From Bdellovibrionales bacterium (GTDB lineage Bacteria > Bdellovibrionota > Bdellovibrionia > Bdellovibrionales > UBA1609), in assembly GCA_016716765.1 (NCBI GenBank), contig JADJVA010000020.1, positions 1,426,001 to 1,490,000 of the forward strand: 64,000 bases of DNA, given 5' to 3'. This document shows, one piece after another, positions 38,044 through 47,468 of this stretch. Below the pieces are notes generated by a model that searched no databases, was not told the origin of the DNA, and saw nothing but the letters and a program-made list of their open reading frames with translations. The translations under genes and the position numbers were made by a program. Within the stretch, counting starts at the first letter, position 1; each line of letters opens with the position of its first letter.

Positions 38044-38892
38044 ATGATTTTGGACCTTTCAAATGAAGTTCCTATCAACCGCCTGTGCAGACATTTTGGG
38101 GTGAGTACCAGTAGGTATTACCAATGGAAAGCGAATAGTCAGTTCAAATTCTTGACGAAAAAAAGGAAATCTGCAAGAGTGAGGAGATTTTCAAAGCTAG
38201 CAAAAGTACCTATATGGCTCACCAAGGATCTTTCATGAGCTGAGGAGCAAGGGATTTTCTGTAAGTGAAAATACTGTTGCGAAGTATATAGGGAGATGGG
38301 ATTGGATGCCCGATTAAAGAAAATATCGAGTGAGAACGACTAATTCGAACCACGAGGGCCTAATTGCTTCCACGAGTTTTCAGGATCGAGGATGATCTGC
38401 CCAAAGACTCTAATCAGGTCTTTGCCGGAGATATCACTTATCTGAGATTTGGATCTGGCTTTTTCTATCTGGCCATAGTTCTCGATGTTTGTACCGAAAG
38501 TTGTGGGCTGGTCGGTCACTGACAGTTTAGAAACCACCGGGGTCTTGAATGCTCTGCAGATGGCATTGGCTAATTGCGGAAATAGAGCGAAGATCGTCTT
38601 TCACTCGGACCGCGGGATTCAGTACGCGAGCAAATTATTTTGGCTTTGCTAAAGAAGAAGGATGTGATTCCGAGCATGAGTCGCAAGGGAAACTGCTACG
38701 ACAATTCGATTGTTGAGAGTTGGTTCAAGTCATTCAAGTCTAGTGTCTTTACCGTCATGACTACAAAACCGAAGCAGAGTTGAGAATCTTAGTTTTTGAG
38801 TATATTGAAACCTGGTACAATAAAAAAAGATTGCATTCATCGCTTGGCTATCAAAGTCCTTTGGAGTATGAATCAACACTAAATGCCGCCTG
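38044..38892 (+). pseudogene. IS3 orfB (DDE transposase) remnant
   Basis: Fragments in several frames: PINRLCRHFGVSTSRYYQW, then QVFAGDITYLRFGSGFFYLA (first Asp), IVFHSDRGIQYAS (second Asp), and SRKGNCYDNSIVESWFKS with the Glu, ending KRLHSSLGYQSPLEYE. All three catalytic residues can be seen, but frameshifts and stops inactivate it. Confidence 0.88.
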
Positions 38893-38918
38893 AGAAACTA
38901 TCCAGTTTTTCTGGGGAA

Positions 38919-39122
38919 TTCCATTTCACGGCGAGCTACTTCTCGTTGAGCCTCATCAATTAGCGCATCTCTGATTTTGATTGCCTGTTCAATCGTGCGA
39001 ATGTTCTTACTACTCTCGCGCTGGGTAACAATCGCCGGATCGATCTTGCCCTTAACTTTGATCCTCACTAAAAACTGATGGGGCCCACTTTCTGCAATTT
39101 GCTTGATGCCTTTAGTATCCAT
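38919..39122 (-). pseudogene. Integrase N-terminal fragment
   Basis: KGIKQIAESGPHQFLVRIKV followed by an IRTIEQAIKIRDALIDEAQR helix matches the arm-binding N-terminus of phage-type integrases. Cut by the IS3-type element. The ATG overlaps the end of the next upstream gene by 11 bases. Confidence 0.75.
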
Positions 39123-39360
39123 ACAAATTTCCGACCCGACATTTCTCTATCCACCGGTCCAATTCAATTTTCTTAAATAAGAGCCGACGGTTAACCTTGT
39201 ATGCGGTGATTTGTTTGCGAAGAACTAGGTTTCGCATGGCTCCCTGTGATTTTCGCAAATAAACTGCGGCCTCCGGACACGTCATGTATGGGCTCTGGGG
39301 TTTGTTGAGACTCAAATTTTGCCCCGTGCCTTCGGCTCTGAGTGCAGATATCTTGTTCAT
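39112..39360 (-). CDS. Excisionase-like helix-turn-helix protein
   Basis: 82 aa with YMTCPEAAVYLRKSQGAMRN, then KVNRRLLFKKIELDRWIE, a MerR/excisionase-type winged helix. Position directly upstream of the integrase suggests a role in excision or its control. Confidence 0.8.
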   Translation of the reverse strand: MNKISALRAEGTGQNLSLNKPQSPYMTCPEAAVYLRKSQGAMRNLVLRKQITAYKVNRRLLFKKIELDRWIEKCRVGNLYGY

Positions 39361-39365
39361 GGACT

Positions 39366-39647
39366 TTATTCCCTTCTGCCCACGCTAAGTGGGCTCAAAG
39401 AAGTTGGATCATATCCCTCGACATCCCGGACGGCACCGGAGTGTCGATGCTTTTTTGCGGGCTCGTGAACCTGCTGCGAAAGCCATTTCTGAATTTCACT
39501 TTCATACCAACCCACAGCCCTAATGCCGATTCGACGACGCTTTGGGAATAGGCCCGCTTTTTCTTGGCGCGAGATTGTTGCCGTACTCAATCTAACCAAT
39601 GCCTCTACTTCGGGACCTCTGAGTATTTTTTCTTTGAGGAGTTCCAT
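39366..39647 (-). CDS. AlpA-family DNA-binding protein
   Basis: 93 aa with ILRGPEVEALVRLSTATISR followed by GLFPKRRRIGIRAVGWYESE, the AlpA (prophage regulator) fold. AlpA-like proteins commonly control excision of integrated elements. Start overlaps the helicase stop region. Confidence 0.85.
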   Translation of the reverse strand: MELLKEKILRGPEVEALVRLSTATISRQEKAGLFPKRRRIGIRAVGWYESEIQKWLSQQVHEPAKKHRHSGAVRDVEGYDPTSLSPLSVGRRE

Positions 39648-41550
39648 TAGTGTAGCTCCTCAGAAGAAGTTGTGTCCGCTTCATTGAGATACCACTCGTA
39701 GTGGCCTGAGCCTATTTTGCCTTTGGTACCGACTCTTCGAGCCCTTAATCCCAAAGCGGCCTTAGCTCTTTCAAGTGTTCGCTCGGATATACCAAGCACA
39801 GCAGCTTGCTGCTTGAGATCCTTTGTCTCTGCTGGACCAGAAGCAACCGCCTTCAATAGGAAATCTTTAGCCTTCTCAAGGAGTTCTTGCTCGGCCTCTC
39901 TATTCGGATAGAGAACATCTTCAATAGTCAGGTCACACTTACCAGCCCAATCAAAAACTCCGTCGTCCAATCTGAATTGAACTGCTTGCGCCCTCTTTGA
40001 CAGATTGGATTTAACATGGAACACGACGCGTATAGATTCATCCGTAGGATGTTCGCCCACCATTAAGATTGATCTTGCTACGGCAGCAAATCAATGGATC
40101 CAAGCCCCCGATAGATGGCGTGATCTTTGGAGCCTCCCTTGTTCAGATGACGTACTATCAATACGGAGCAAGAGTGTTTTTCTGCAATTCGCGCAACAGC
40201 CGAGAGTCGTTCCCGAACCTCATTTGCGCGATGAATATCAACCCGCCCCCCGATAAAGGATGTCATGGGATCAAAAAGCAGCAGTGCAGGTTTTTGAGCT
40301 GCAACCATCGATTCGATTTCAATAAGCCCCTTCTCATCAAAGACAATCGGCTTACTATAGATATGCACATGGTCCAGATTTGCCTTTAGCATTTTCAATC
40401 GCGGCACGATCGTATCTGCAGCACCATCTTCGCCACAGAAAACTATAACCTCATGGGAATCAATTTCAAAATCGAGGACCGGCGGCCAAGGATGCTCCCC
40501 TCTACTGATTGCAGCGACAATGGCCAGTGCTAGGTGAGACTTCCCAACGCCCGGATTACCGTCGAGCATAGTGATCTTGCTGATGGGGATTCGTGAGTCC
40601 CATAAGAAACTGATTTTTTCCACCAAAATATTAATTGCCCTCTGTAAGCCGCTAAAGCATTGATGAAGATCAAATTGTTTGGCGGCCTTCATTAGTTTGA
40701 GAAAGTCTGACTTTGTATGCCGTCTATCGAAGAAATACTCATCAGGATCTTTTGCATCTGGAAGTACTATGTTGAAGCATTTGCCGACTCCAACCCGCTT
40801 TGCGATCTCCAAGGCGGCATCTTGCCCAGGCTGATCAGAGTCCAGACAAAGAATGACTCGCTCCTTTTCGCGCAGCTGATCAATCCATGTCTGAGGAATG
40901 TTGCTGACTCCACCAGTAAGTCCCACGGCGTTTTTTATTCCTACCTGGTGAAGGGCAATCGTTTTAATCTCCCCCTCAGTCAGGATGATCTCATTAGAGT
41001 TCTTGAGAGCATCGTTATTGAAAAGAGTTTTTTGAGTTCCCTTCTCCTGTCGCCATTTTTTCTCAAGTGGCGGCAGTGATCGATACTTTATGTTTACTGC
41101 AACGCCGTCTTTGAAATGCGGTATTGATGTCCAACGTTCAGAGCCGCGTTTTTCGATTCCTAATTTGAAGTAATCAATCGAATCTTGATTGATCCCGCGA
41201 ATTCGGTAAAACTGCTCCCCATCTAGGTTGCCCTTCAACTCACTGTGAAGCCTTAGTGCTGTCTTGGTTAGATCAACAACTTTATTTGCTTTTGACGGAT
41301 CCTCCGTGAGGTTCTCAGTATTGCCCGCATGTTCCTGACTCCTAATTTTCGACTGGAGTTTGGAGAATGAACCAGACTCATCACAGACCCAGCATTTGAA
41401 GCATCCTTTTGTAGCATGGACTTCTAACTTTGAATTGCTGCTGCCGCAAAACAGACAGATCTTTAATTTATAATTGTTCTCGCTGCTGTCCATCTCATAT
41501 TGGATTTGATGTTTATCCAGCAACTCTTTGACGTTCTTGTTTTTAGGCAT
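39647..41550 (-). pseudogene. Primase-helicase (zinc finger, TOPRIM, RepA-like ATPase) with one-base frameshift
   Basis: N-terminal zinc finger (CLFCGSSN ... CFKCWVCDESG), TOPRIM (EIILTEGEIKTIALHQVGI ... VILCLDSDQPGQDAALE) and an AAA_25 RepA-like ATPase (TMLDGNPGVGKSHLALAIV, LLLFDPMTSFIGG, VRHLNKGGSKDHAIYRGLG). At 40088-40090 the frame meets a stop; slipping one base restores FAAVARSILMVGEHP, the expected continuation into the C-terminal part ending in a winged helix (LGISERTLERAKAALG). A missing T in GATTTTGCTGCC would explain it. This is the replication protein of the island. Confidence 0.85.
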
Positions 41551-41616
41551 TGTGCCTCCTTGTTGGAAGACAACCCTAAAGTAAGTGACCTTAAAATACT
41601 GTACGAGTATGAATTT

Positions 41617-42264
41617 TTATTTCTCTGTGATTTTTGGAACCTTTAGATGGCTGCGCATCTTGCCCAGCACTTCCGTGAAATTGCGATGGGATGTTCCGAG
41701 TGGTTCCCCAGCTAAATCAGGCCACCGGTTTCTTTGTTCATGTAAGCCTTTCGCCAACTTAGCAACTACAGGATTACGATTTTTATTTATGTATTTTTCT
41801 GGACCTTCTTTAAGAAGTTCCTTGGCGGCGGACAAAATGGCTTGATGGAGAGTTGGCCATTTTCGCCCTGTTCTACGGACTTTCTTAACTCCGTAGTTTT
41901 CAGTGACAACGCTGCCAATGTCGGAAATAACTGCATCTTTTATTCGCTCAACTTCTTGAGCTGAGATTCGCAGATCTCCTCTTGATAGAGAGTGATCATC
42001 AAAACGGCTGCTACCTTTGAGACGGAACTTTTTGATCTCTGGCGGATACTTAAACACAACTCGGTCGATCGTTTTGTCCGCCGCCGCCAAGAGCGGCCGC
42101 CATGATTCTTCGTCAAGAGGGTGATAGTTGTCGTGGTCATACTCTGACCGAGCTTCAATCCTAACGGGGTTATCGAGCAGCCAATCGCAGAGGGTATCAG
42201 TTGTAGTATCAAAATGCTTAGCAGCATCCCTCAATGTGAGGTATTTGACCTTCTTCAAGCTCAT
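41617..42264 (-). CDS. Island hypothetical protein, 215 aa
   Basis: ATG with GGGAG before it. The N-terminus (LTLRDAAKHFDTTTDTLCDW) looks like a helix-turn-helix. The rest is charged with no recognised domain. First gene of the minus-strand replication/excision group and divergent from the XRE regulator, so possibly an early regulator or replication accessory protein. Confidence 0.65.
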   Translation of the reverse strand: MSLKKVKYLTLRDAAKHFDTTTDTLCDWLLDNPVRIEARSEYDHDNYHPLDEESWRPLLAAADKTIDRVVFKYPPEIKKFRLKGSSRFDDHSLSRGDLRISAQEVERIKDAVISDIGSVVTENYGVKKVRRTGRKWPTLHQAILSAAKELLKEGPEKYINKNRNPVVAKLAKGLHEQRNRWPDLAGEPLGTSHRNFTEVLGKMRSHLKVPKITEK

Positions 42265-42541
42265 TGTGTCTCCCAATCACATCCCAAAAAGAAAACTAGT
42301 GCCAGGTCGGTGGGATACCAACTCTTCAAGCCGTCGCTCTAGGCACAGTGACCTTATAGCTTAAAAGAGACGGGCTGATCAAGCGACCATACTCTAAGCA
42401 CAGCATCCCAAATCAGTTCGCTCCGGTGCTATTTGCAATCACCTCATTGAAAATAAGAAGAACCGAATCGAAACGGATAACCGAAACTGACCTCTTGGTC
42501 GATTTTGATAAGCCCGAGAAGACTTTTGGAGGAATTCGTCA

Positions 42542-42898
42542 TTGGCAAAGCGTAAACCTGCAAGAAAACGAATAGAGAGTCCATTTCGTAAGAATCTAAA
42601 GAAGATTCTTGAGGAGCGGGGCATAGCTCAAAAGGCAGCTGCAGCTATTGCAGAAGTGACACCTGCTACCATGTCGGACTGGGTATCGGGTGGTTCAGTT
42701 CCACACGACCATCAAAAAATACAAAAACTTTGTCGAGCTTTGAAATGTGACTTTGAGTGGCTTCTTACTGGTAGCCAGAGCCGCACTGACATTAAAGACA
42801 TCTCAATGACCGAACTATTTGACAGTGAGCCTGACCCGTCCTTCAGCGGCATTTTTGAAATCAGCGCAAAACGGTTGCGGCGTAAGACTAAGGAGTAA
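42542..42898 (+). CDS. XRE-family (phage-repressor-like) regulator
   Basis: 118 aa from a TTG with GGAGGA nine bases upstream. HTH_XRE: LKKILEERGIAQKAAAAIAE then VTPATMSDWVSGGSVPHDHQ. Divergent from the replication genes across a 270-bp space, as a cI-like repressor would be. Confidence 0.8.
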   Translation: MAKRKPARKRIESPFRKNLKKILEERGIAQKAAAAIAEVTPATMSDWVSGGSVPHDHQKIQKLCRALKCDFEWLLTGSQSRTDIKDISMTELFDSEPDPSFSGIFEISAKRLRRKTKE

Positions 42899-42903
42899 TA
42901 CCT

Positions 42904-43515
42904 ATGAAGACGATATTGTTCATCCCCTTATTGATGACGTCGATTGCTTTTGCAGAGGGCAAATACAACCCTGTTGTGATCGGCGATAAGAACGTTGAGA
43001 CCACTGCGACCAAAACACCATCTGCCATTGAGTCGGCCATTCAAGATCATGTAGTTGCCGAACTCGGAGACCAACCAAGATATAAAAGTGGCGGCAAGAG
43101 GATGCTATCGATCAATTTGATCGAACAGGTCGCCGGACCGAACAAGGGCAAAATCCTTGCGGATGTCAGTTACATCGCCGACCCCAACATCGTTGGTGTG
43201 ATCAACAAAGACGGGCTGATCATCGATGCAATGAGATTGCTCAAGGTCATTTCTCAGGACAAGAGGATCAAGGCGAAGAAGATCGTCACTGTCCTGCTAC
43301 GACCATACGTGGTCACAATCGACAATAAGACCTCTGAACAGGTCGCCAAATTTCAGATCGACTTATCGGCCCTCGCCGGAATCAAATGGGACCAGATCGA
43401 CGGCGCAAAATTCGAAACGATCTTAAGCTCCAAAGGCAGCATCACGATGGCTCCCTACATGGTTCAGAACGGTGGTAAATTTCTGATTCTCAAACGGGAG
43501 CAACTCGATCTATGA
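42904..43515 (+). CDS. Secreted hypothetical protein
   Basis: 203 aa, signal peptide MKTILFIPLLMTSIAFA. The mature part is beta/alpha and basic, with no known family. Starts five bases after the regulator stop and overlaps the next gene by four, so this is one operon of four or five genes. Confidence 0.7.
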   Translation: MKTILFIPLLMTSIAFAEGKYNPVVIGDKNVETTATKTPSAIESAIQDHVVAELGDQPRYKSGGKRMLSINLIEQVAGPNKGKILADVSYIADPNIVGVINKDGLIIDAMRLLKVISQDKRIKAKKIVTVLLRPYVVTIDNKTSEQVAKFQIDLSALAGIKWDQIDGAKFETILSSKGSITMAPYMVQNGGKFLILKREQLDL

Positions 43516-44018
43516 AAACACTTCTCTTGGCTGCCATCTTGATGATTGCCGCTCCGGCTTTTGCCGAACTCGACGAGGTTCTTTCAGTAACCAAAGACTG
43601 CAAGCACGATTCGACAACTTTCCGCTGCGTAAAATTCATTAAAAATTATGATGCTGACACGATCACCGTGAAGATTCCCGATGTTCATCCACTGCTTGGT
43701 GAGAAAATATCCGTCAGGGTTCGAGGAATCGACACCGCTGAAATGAAGGGCAAGTATCCTTGTGAAAAGGATCGGGCCCGTGAAGCTCAAGAGCTTGTAG
43801 GCAAGACTTTAGAAGCAGCAAAGCGAATAGACCTCAAGAATGTTGATCGAGACAAATACTTCAGAGTTCTGGCCGATATATTCATTGATGGCAAATCACT
43901 GAAGGATCTGCTCACGGAAGCAAACCTTGGGTATTCCTACAACGGTGGGACCAAAAGAGATGTGAACTGGTGTGAGTTCGGTAAAAAGAGAATCCCGGCA
44001 TCAAAGGACACTCAATGA
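43512..44018 (+). CDS. Secreted thermonuclease-family nuclease (SNase-like)
   Basis: 168 aa, signal peptide MKTLLLAAILMIAAPAFA. SNase fold: IKNYDADTITVKIPDVHP, ISVRVRGIDTAEMKGKYPCE, REAQELVGKTLEAAKRIDL and DKYFRVLADIFIDGKSL, keeping the Asp, Arg and Glu-type active-site positions. Degrades DNA/RNA outside the cytoplasm, needing calcium in known relatives. ATGA overlaps on both sides couple it to its neighbours. Confidence 0.85.
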   Translation: MKTLLLAAILMIAAPAFAELDEVLSVTKDCKHDSTTFRCVKFIKNYDADTITVKIPDVHPLLGEKISVRVRGIDTAEMKGKYPCEKDRAREAQELVGKTLEAAKRIDLKNVDRDKYFRVLADIFIDGKSLKDLLTEANLGYSYNGGTKRDVNWCEFGKKRIPASKDTQ

Positions 44019-44776
44019 AGCGGATGATTCTTTTAGCTCTGTTGATTACGGGGTGCTCATCGGTTCGGAAGATTGATGGCAATCAGTTTTTAGATCACGA
44101 GGCCAACGAGCGGACAAATCTTCCACAGCATGGCTTCCTTAAGGCCGATCCTAACCAAGATGTTTGCGGCAAGGACTCAACCATTCGCGGTGGATATTTT
44201 GTCATCCCCAGAAAAGCCAGGTCCGGCGAGACAGAATCTGAATTTAACAGGTACCTAGTTGCCGAACAGATTAGAGCTCGAGTTTGCGCCAAGGTCAGCC
44301 TGTGGTGCTCAACTCAAACCGATCTCTTATGCAGGGCCGATGACCAAAATTGCAAAGATGAGAACGGCCGCATGGGACAACGATCAACTTGCAGAGTAAA
44401 GCCCGGCGACTTGTCCGATGGCAAACTCAGTCCCATCCTTGATAAAAGCGGTGATGAGCCCCGTATAATGTGTGGGACTGCTCAAGATGAATATATCGCA
44501 CCTCTTGCGTGGACCACATCGACCAATAAAGCCTTTGTCAGAGATCGAACCAAGTGGATCCAGTTCTGCCAGAAGTTCAGGCCAGAAGACGAGTGCGCTG
44601 CAATCATTAAAGAGAATGAAACATCATCTTTTTTAATCCAACCGGATGCAACTCGTTGGGTAATTGATGTGCTTGTGAATGAGAAGGCTGTCGTAAAAGA
44701 AGACGGAGATGCGATATATTCGACTATGGAACTGAATGTCGCGCCAGCTTGTGAACTGATGGAGAAGCGGCACTAG
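44015..44776 (+). CDS. Cysteine-rich lipoprotein
   Basis: 253 aa. Lipobox LLITGCSS at residue 14. Ten or so Cys in the mature protein (CGKDSTIR, CAKVSLWCS, LLCRADDQNCKDE, CRVKPG, CGTAQDEY, FCQKFRPEDECA) suggest disulphides. No family recognised. Last gene of the nuclease operon. Possibly an entry-exclusion or surface protein of the island; speculative. Confidence 0.7.
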   Translation: MKRMILLALLITGCSSVRKIDGNQFLDHEANERTNLPQHGFLKADPNQDVCGKDSTIRGGYFVIPRKARSGETESEFNRYLVAEQIRARVCAKVSLWCSTQTDLLCRADDQNCKDENGRMGQRSTCRVKPGDLSDGKLSPILDKSGDEPRIMCGTAQDEYIAPLAWTTSTNKAFVRDRTKWIQFCQKFRPEDECAAIIKENETSSFLIQPDATRWVIDVLVNEKAVVKEDGDAIYSTMELNVAPACELMEKRH

Positions 44777-45072
44777 GCAGTCAAAATAGGCACCCCCAAA
44801 TTCTGATACAAATCCACCCTATTTTGAACGTTTCACCCCCTCTTACCCCCATCACACCCTAACGAACAACTTTTCAGAATAAACGCTATTTTTAGGCATA
44901 GCCATCGTCGTGCGCCGCTGTAATTTACTGAAACCTTGAATGATTTTGTCATCGTGTTCAAAAGACGTGGGGTATGCGTTCTGATTTTCAAAACCCGGGA
45001 ACTCGCCCTTGTCTTGATGGTGATCAAAATTGCTCAAATGTGAGGTTTGGTTTACACTTTCAACAGGGGGTG

Positions 45073-45297
45073 ATGATGAAAAATCCACTGAGAGCAGCCA
45101 GAGATTTCTACAACGAGAAATATAAACGAGATCAACTCACTCAGACTGAACTTGCTCGCCGAGCAGGAGTGAGCCGAGAGACTGTCATTCAACTCGAAAA
45201 GGGAACGACTATGCCGAGAGTCGATCTAGCAATAAAACTTAGAAGAATCTTGAAGGTGCGATCCGTTGAGACTTTGTTTGTTGTGCCAATGGAATAG
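45073..45297 (+). CDS. Small XRE-family regulator
   Basis: 74 aa. ATG with AGGGGGTG; a second ATG is adjacent. HTH: LTQTELARRAGVSRETVIQL then EKGTTMPRVDLAIKLRRILK, as in Cro/YdaS-type compact repressors of mobile elements. Confidence 0.8.
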   Translation: MMKNPLRAARDFYNEKYKRDQLTQTELARRAGVSRETVIQLEKGTTMPRVDLAIKLRRILKVRSVETLFVVPME

Positions 45298-45344
45298 ACT
45301 AGGCATACCCCTTTTGTTACAATTAAAAGAGCCAAGGAGGGGAT

Positions 45345-45698
45345 ATGCCATACGACCTAGACAACCCATTCAAAGAAATTCTTGCTCGCAAATCGCGGCC
45401 ACTAGCCAACGCTTCCAATGATGCGAAGAGGATGTACCGCTGGGAAAAGCAGAGGCACTTTCGAGCACACCTGCCGCTGACGTTTGATTGCCTTAACAGC
45501 CTCGATATGGGAGCCCTTCGCTTTCTTGGTAGTCAGTTCAGAAGTTACATCGGTGAAGAGGCGCAGGAGTGGACGCATAACGATTACGTCAGGTTCATTG
45601 GTGGGGTTCAGCATGAACCGATCAATCTGATTCCAGCAGACCCAATTCCATTTGGAGAACTGCCGGTACTTAGAAAAGCCGAAGGCTTTGGGATCTGA
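45345..45698 (+). CDS. Hypothetical protein, 117 aa
   Basis: Strong ribosome site (AAGGAGGGG). Soluble, no recognised domain (YDLDNPFKEILARKSR start). Between the XRE regulator and the resolvase; probably an element gene. Confidence 0.6.
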   Translation: MPYDLDNPFKEILARKSRPLANASNDAKRMYRWEKQRHFRAHLPLTFDCLNSLDMGALRFLGSQFRSYIGEEAQEWTHNDYVRFIGGVQHEPINLIPADPIPFGELPVLRKAEGFGI

Positions 45699-45890
45699 TC
45701 ATCGCGCAGGACTTATAGCCACAGCTCGTAAACGCCCTCTCCTGCCACGCAAAATCGAGTTTGCGCCATACCCTCTTTTGTTCCTTTGCCTGGTCCCTTT
45801 TGAACCGGAAGATCGGTCTGAAAACGAACGTATTGGGAACTTCGGTTCGGAGGCCGTGTCTTCATTCACATAACGGGAGAGAATAGGGAC

Positions 45891-46439
45891 ATGGCAAAAC
45901 AATATGTGTACGCGAGAGTCTCGACCCAATCTCAAGAAACTGAAAATCAGGTGATCAATCTCAAGAGGCAATATCCAGATGCCACGTTTGTCGAAGAAGT
46001 TGCCAGCGGCGCGAAGGCACGGCCCGAGCTTGAAAAGTTGGTTCAACAACTTCAGCGCGGGGATGAACTTATCGTATCAAGTTTAGATCGATTGGGTCGC
46101 AAGACGGCTGAGATCCTGACATTGATTGATAGCCTTGAAAAGCGAGGGATCATTTTGAAGAGTCTGCGTGAGGGGCTCGACTACTCGACAATCAGTGGAC
46201 GGCTGGTCACGCAAATCTTGGTATCGGTGTCAGAACTAGAAAGATCTTTGATTAGCCAAAGAACTAAAGCGGCATTGTCGGCCAAGCGTGAAAAAGGAAT
46301 CATAGGTGGCCGACCCAGAATTCACGGCCAAGAAGTTGTCGCTCGTGCTCGCGCACTAAGAGCGGAGGGTAAATCCCTTGCGGCCATATCTCAATTGGTC
46401 GGCATTTCAAAGACGCGATTGCATCAACTGCTGAAGTAA
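45891..46439 (+). CDS. Serine recombinase (resolvase/invertase)
   Basis: 182 aa. Catalytic Ser in YARVSTQSQETENQV (about residue 9), further motifs SGAKARPELEKLVQQL and DELIVSSLDRLGRKTAEIL, a long E helix and a C-terminal Hin-type helix-turn-helix (SLAAISQLVGISKTRLHQLL). Small resolvase, probably for dimer resolution or inversion of the island. Confidence 0.93.
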   Translation: MAKQYVYARVSTQSQETENQVINLKRQYPDATFVEEVASGAKARPELEKLVQQLQRGDELIVSSLDRLGRKTAEILTLIDSLEKRGIILKSLREGLDYSTISGRLVTQILVSVSELERSLISQRTKAALSAKREKGIIGGRPRIHGQEVVARARALRAEGKSLAAISQLVGISKTRLHQLLK

Positions 46440-46668
46440 CCCCCCCGGTGTCTTTATTTAGGATAGTTCTCAGGGGATCAAGGCCACTCTGGGCTGTCAG
46501 TAATTTTTTTATTCTAGTGCTTAATCTAATTGCTATCCTCTTGTACATCAATTTGGAAGGTTAAATGTCTGGATGAAGTCTTATAACATTCTATAAAAAC
46601 CAATAACGATCATAGCTTCCCCTATGTACCGTCTGTAGAACCCATTCCTAGACAGTTAGAGAGAGGAC

Positions 46669-47310
46669 TCAGCGCGGGCCGATTCCATTCATTAAAACAT
46701 CAAAAATTTCCGCAATTTCATCTTCGTCGTTCCATTTTGGATTGGATCCCATCACGTGCTTTGCCAAAACATAAGCCATGATGATTGACAGCATGGTTCT
46801 TGCGACAGTAGCAGATTTAAGGTTACTCCTGATTTGACCTGACTTTTGCAGACTCTCCACGGCTTGCACAGCTTCTGCCCAGAGCTCTTTTTCCCACAAT
46901 TTCACGACTTGGTCCCGCAGCGCCTCGTTCTTCAAAATTTCGCCCAAGATAAATCGAATCTTTCCTTTATTTTCACTCGCCATATTCAGCCGATCACGAA
47001 AAATATTTTTAAACATTTCTGCAATGCCCGTATCTGAATTTTTCAAAAGAACTTTTAACTTATTAATCTGGATCGGTACCACAACCTTGAGCAAGACCGG
47101 AAACATCACCCGCTTAAGCAGGTCATCCTTCGACGGGAAATAGCGAAATAATGTACGCTCGGTAACTCCGGCCTTTCTTGCGATCTCTGCTGTCGGTGTA
47201 TCAGAGGCCCCTTTTTCTGCAAACAAGCCTTCAGCCGCAGAGAGTATCGATTTCTCTTTTTGAGACAAAGCTTGGTCATATCGCGCGGCCTCTTCAATCA
47301 GATCCTGCAT
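46669..47310 (-). CDS. TetR-family repressor of the adjacent export operon
   Basis: About 213 aa from the ATG MQDLIEEAARYDQ; a GTG at 47361 is an alternative. HTH: DTPTAEIARKAGVTERTLFRYFPSK. C-terminal ligand-binding helices follow. Divergent from the ABC operon with two matching palindromes between them, so it very likely represses that operon and itself. Inducer unknown. Confidence 0.9.
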   Translation of the reverse strand: MQDLIEEAARYDQALSQKEKSILSAAEGLFAEKGASDTPTAEIARKAGVTERTLFRYFPSKDDLLKRVMFPVLLKVVVPIQINKLKVLLKNSDTGIAEMFKNIFRDRLNMASENKGKIRFILGEILKNEALRDQVVKLWEKELWAEAVQAVESLQKSGQIRSNLKSATVARTMLSIIMAYVLAKHVMGSNPKWNDEDEIAEIFDVLMNGIGPR

Positions 47311-47377
47311 GTTAATTCTTTTATCTTTTCGCACCTTTAGCACCTCGTTTATGAAATTCACCCAACGTTATTTTGGG

Positions 47378-47405
47378 CATAAGTATAGTATTCACTATAC
47401 TTATG
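47378..47405. promoter_or_regulatory. TetR-type operator 1
   Basis: Perfect inverted repeat with 12-bp arms (CATAAGTATAGT and ACTATACTTATG) around ATTC. Contains the core GTATAGTA-TT-CACTATAC, shared with operator 2. Confidence 0.8.
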
Positions 47406-47416
47406 AAAAACCTCTG

Positions 47417-47434
47417 GTATAGTAACTACTATAC
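47417..47434. promoter_or_regulatory. TetR-type operator 2
   Basis: GTATAGTA-AC-TACTATAC, a perfect 8-bp inverted repeat matching the core of operator 1, 34 bp away and 35 bp before the permease start. TATAGT inside it could be the -10 box of the operon promoter, which would make repression direct. Confidence 0.8.
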
Positions 47435-47468
47435 AACAGAACAACTCACACAGCAAGGTGGGCAAGAG

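Larger units (their letters stand above)
37693..38918 (+). mobile_element. Decayed IS3-family element inserted in the integrase gene
   Basis: 1226 bp bounded by imperfect inverted repeats: TTCCCCAAAAATAGTGGACA at the left and, read inwards, TTCCCCAGAAAAACTGGATA at the right. Carries broken orfA and orfB on the plus strand. No clear target-site duplication remains (AATT versus AACT at the borders). Confidence 0.88.
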
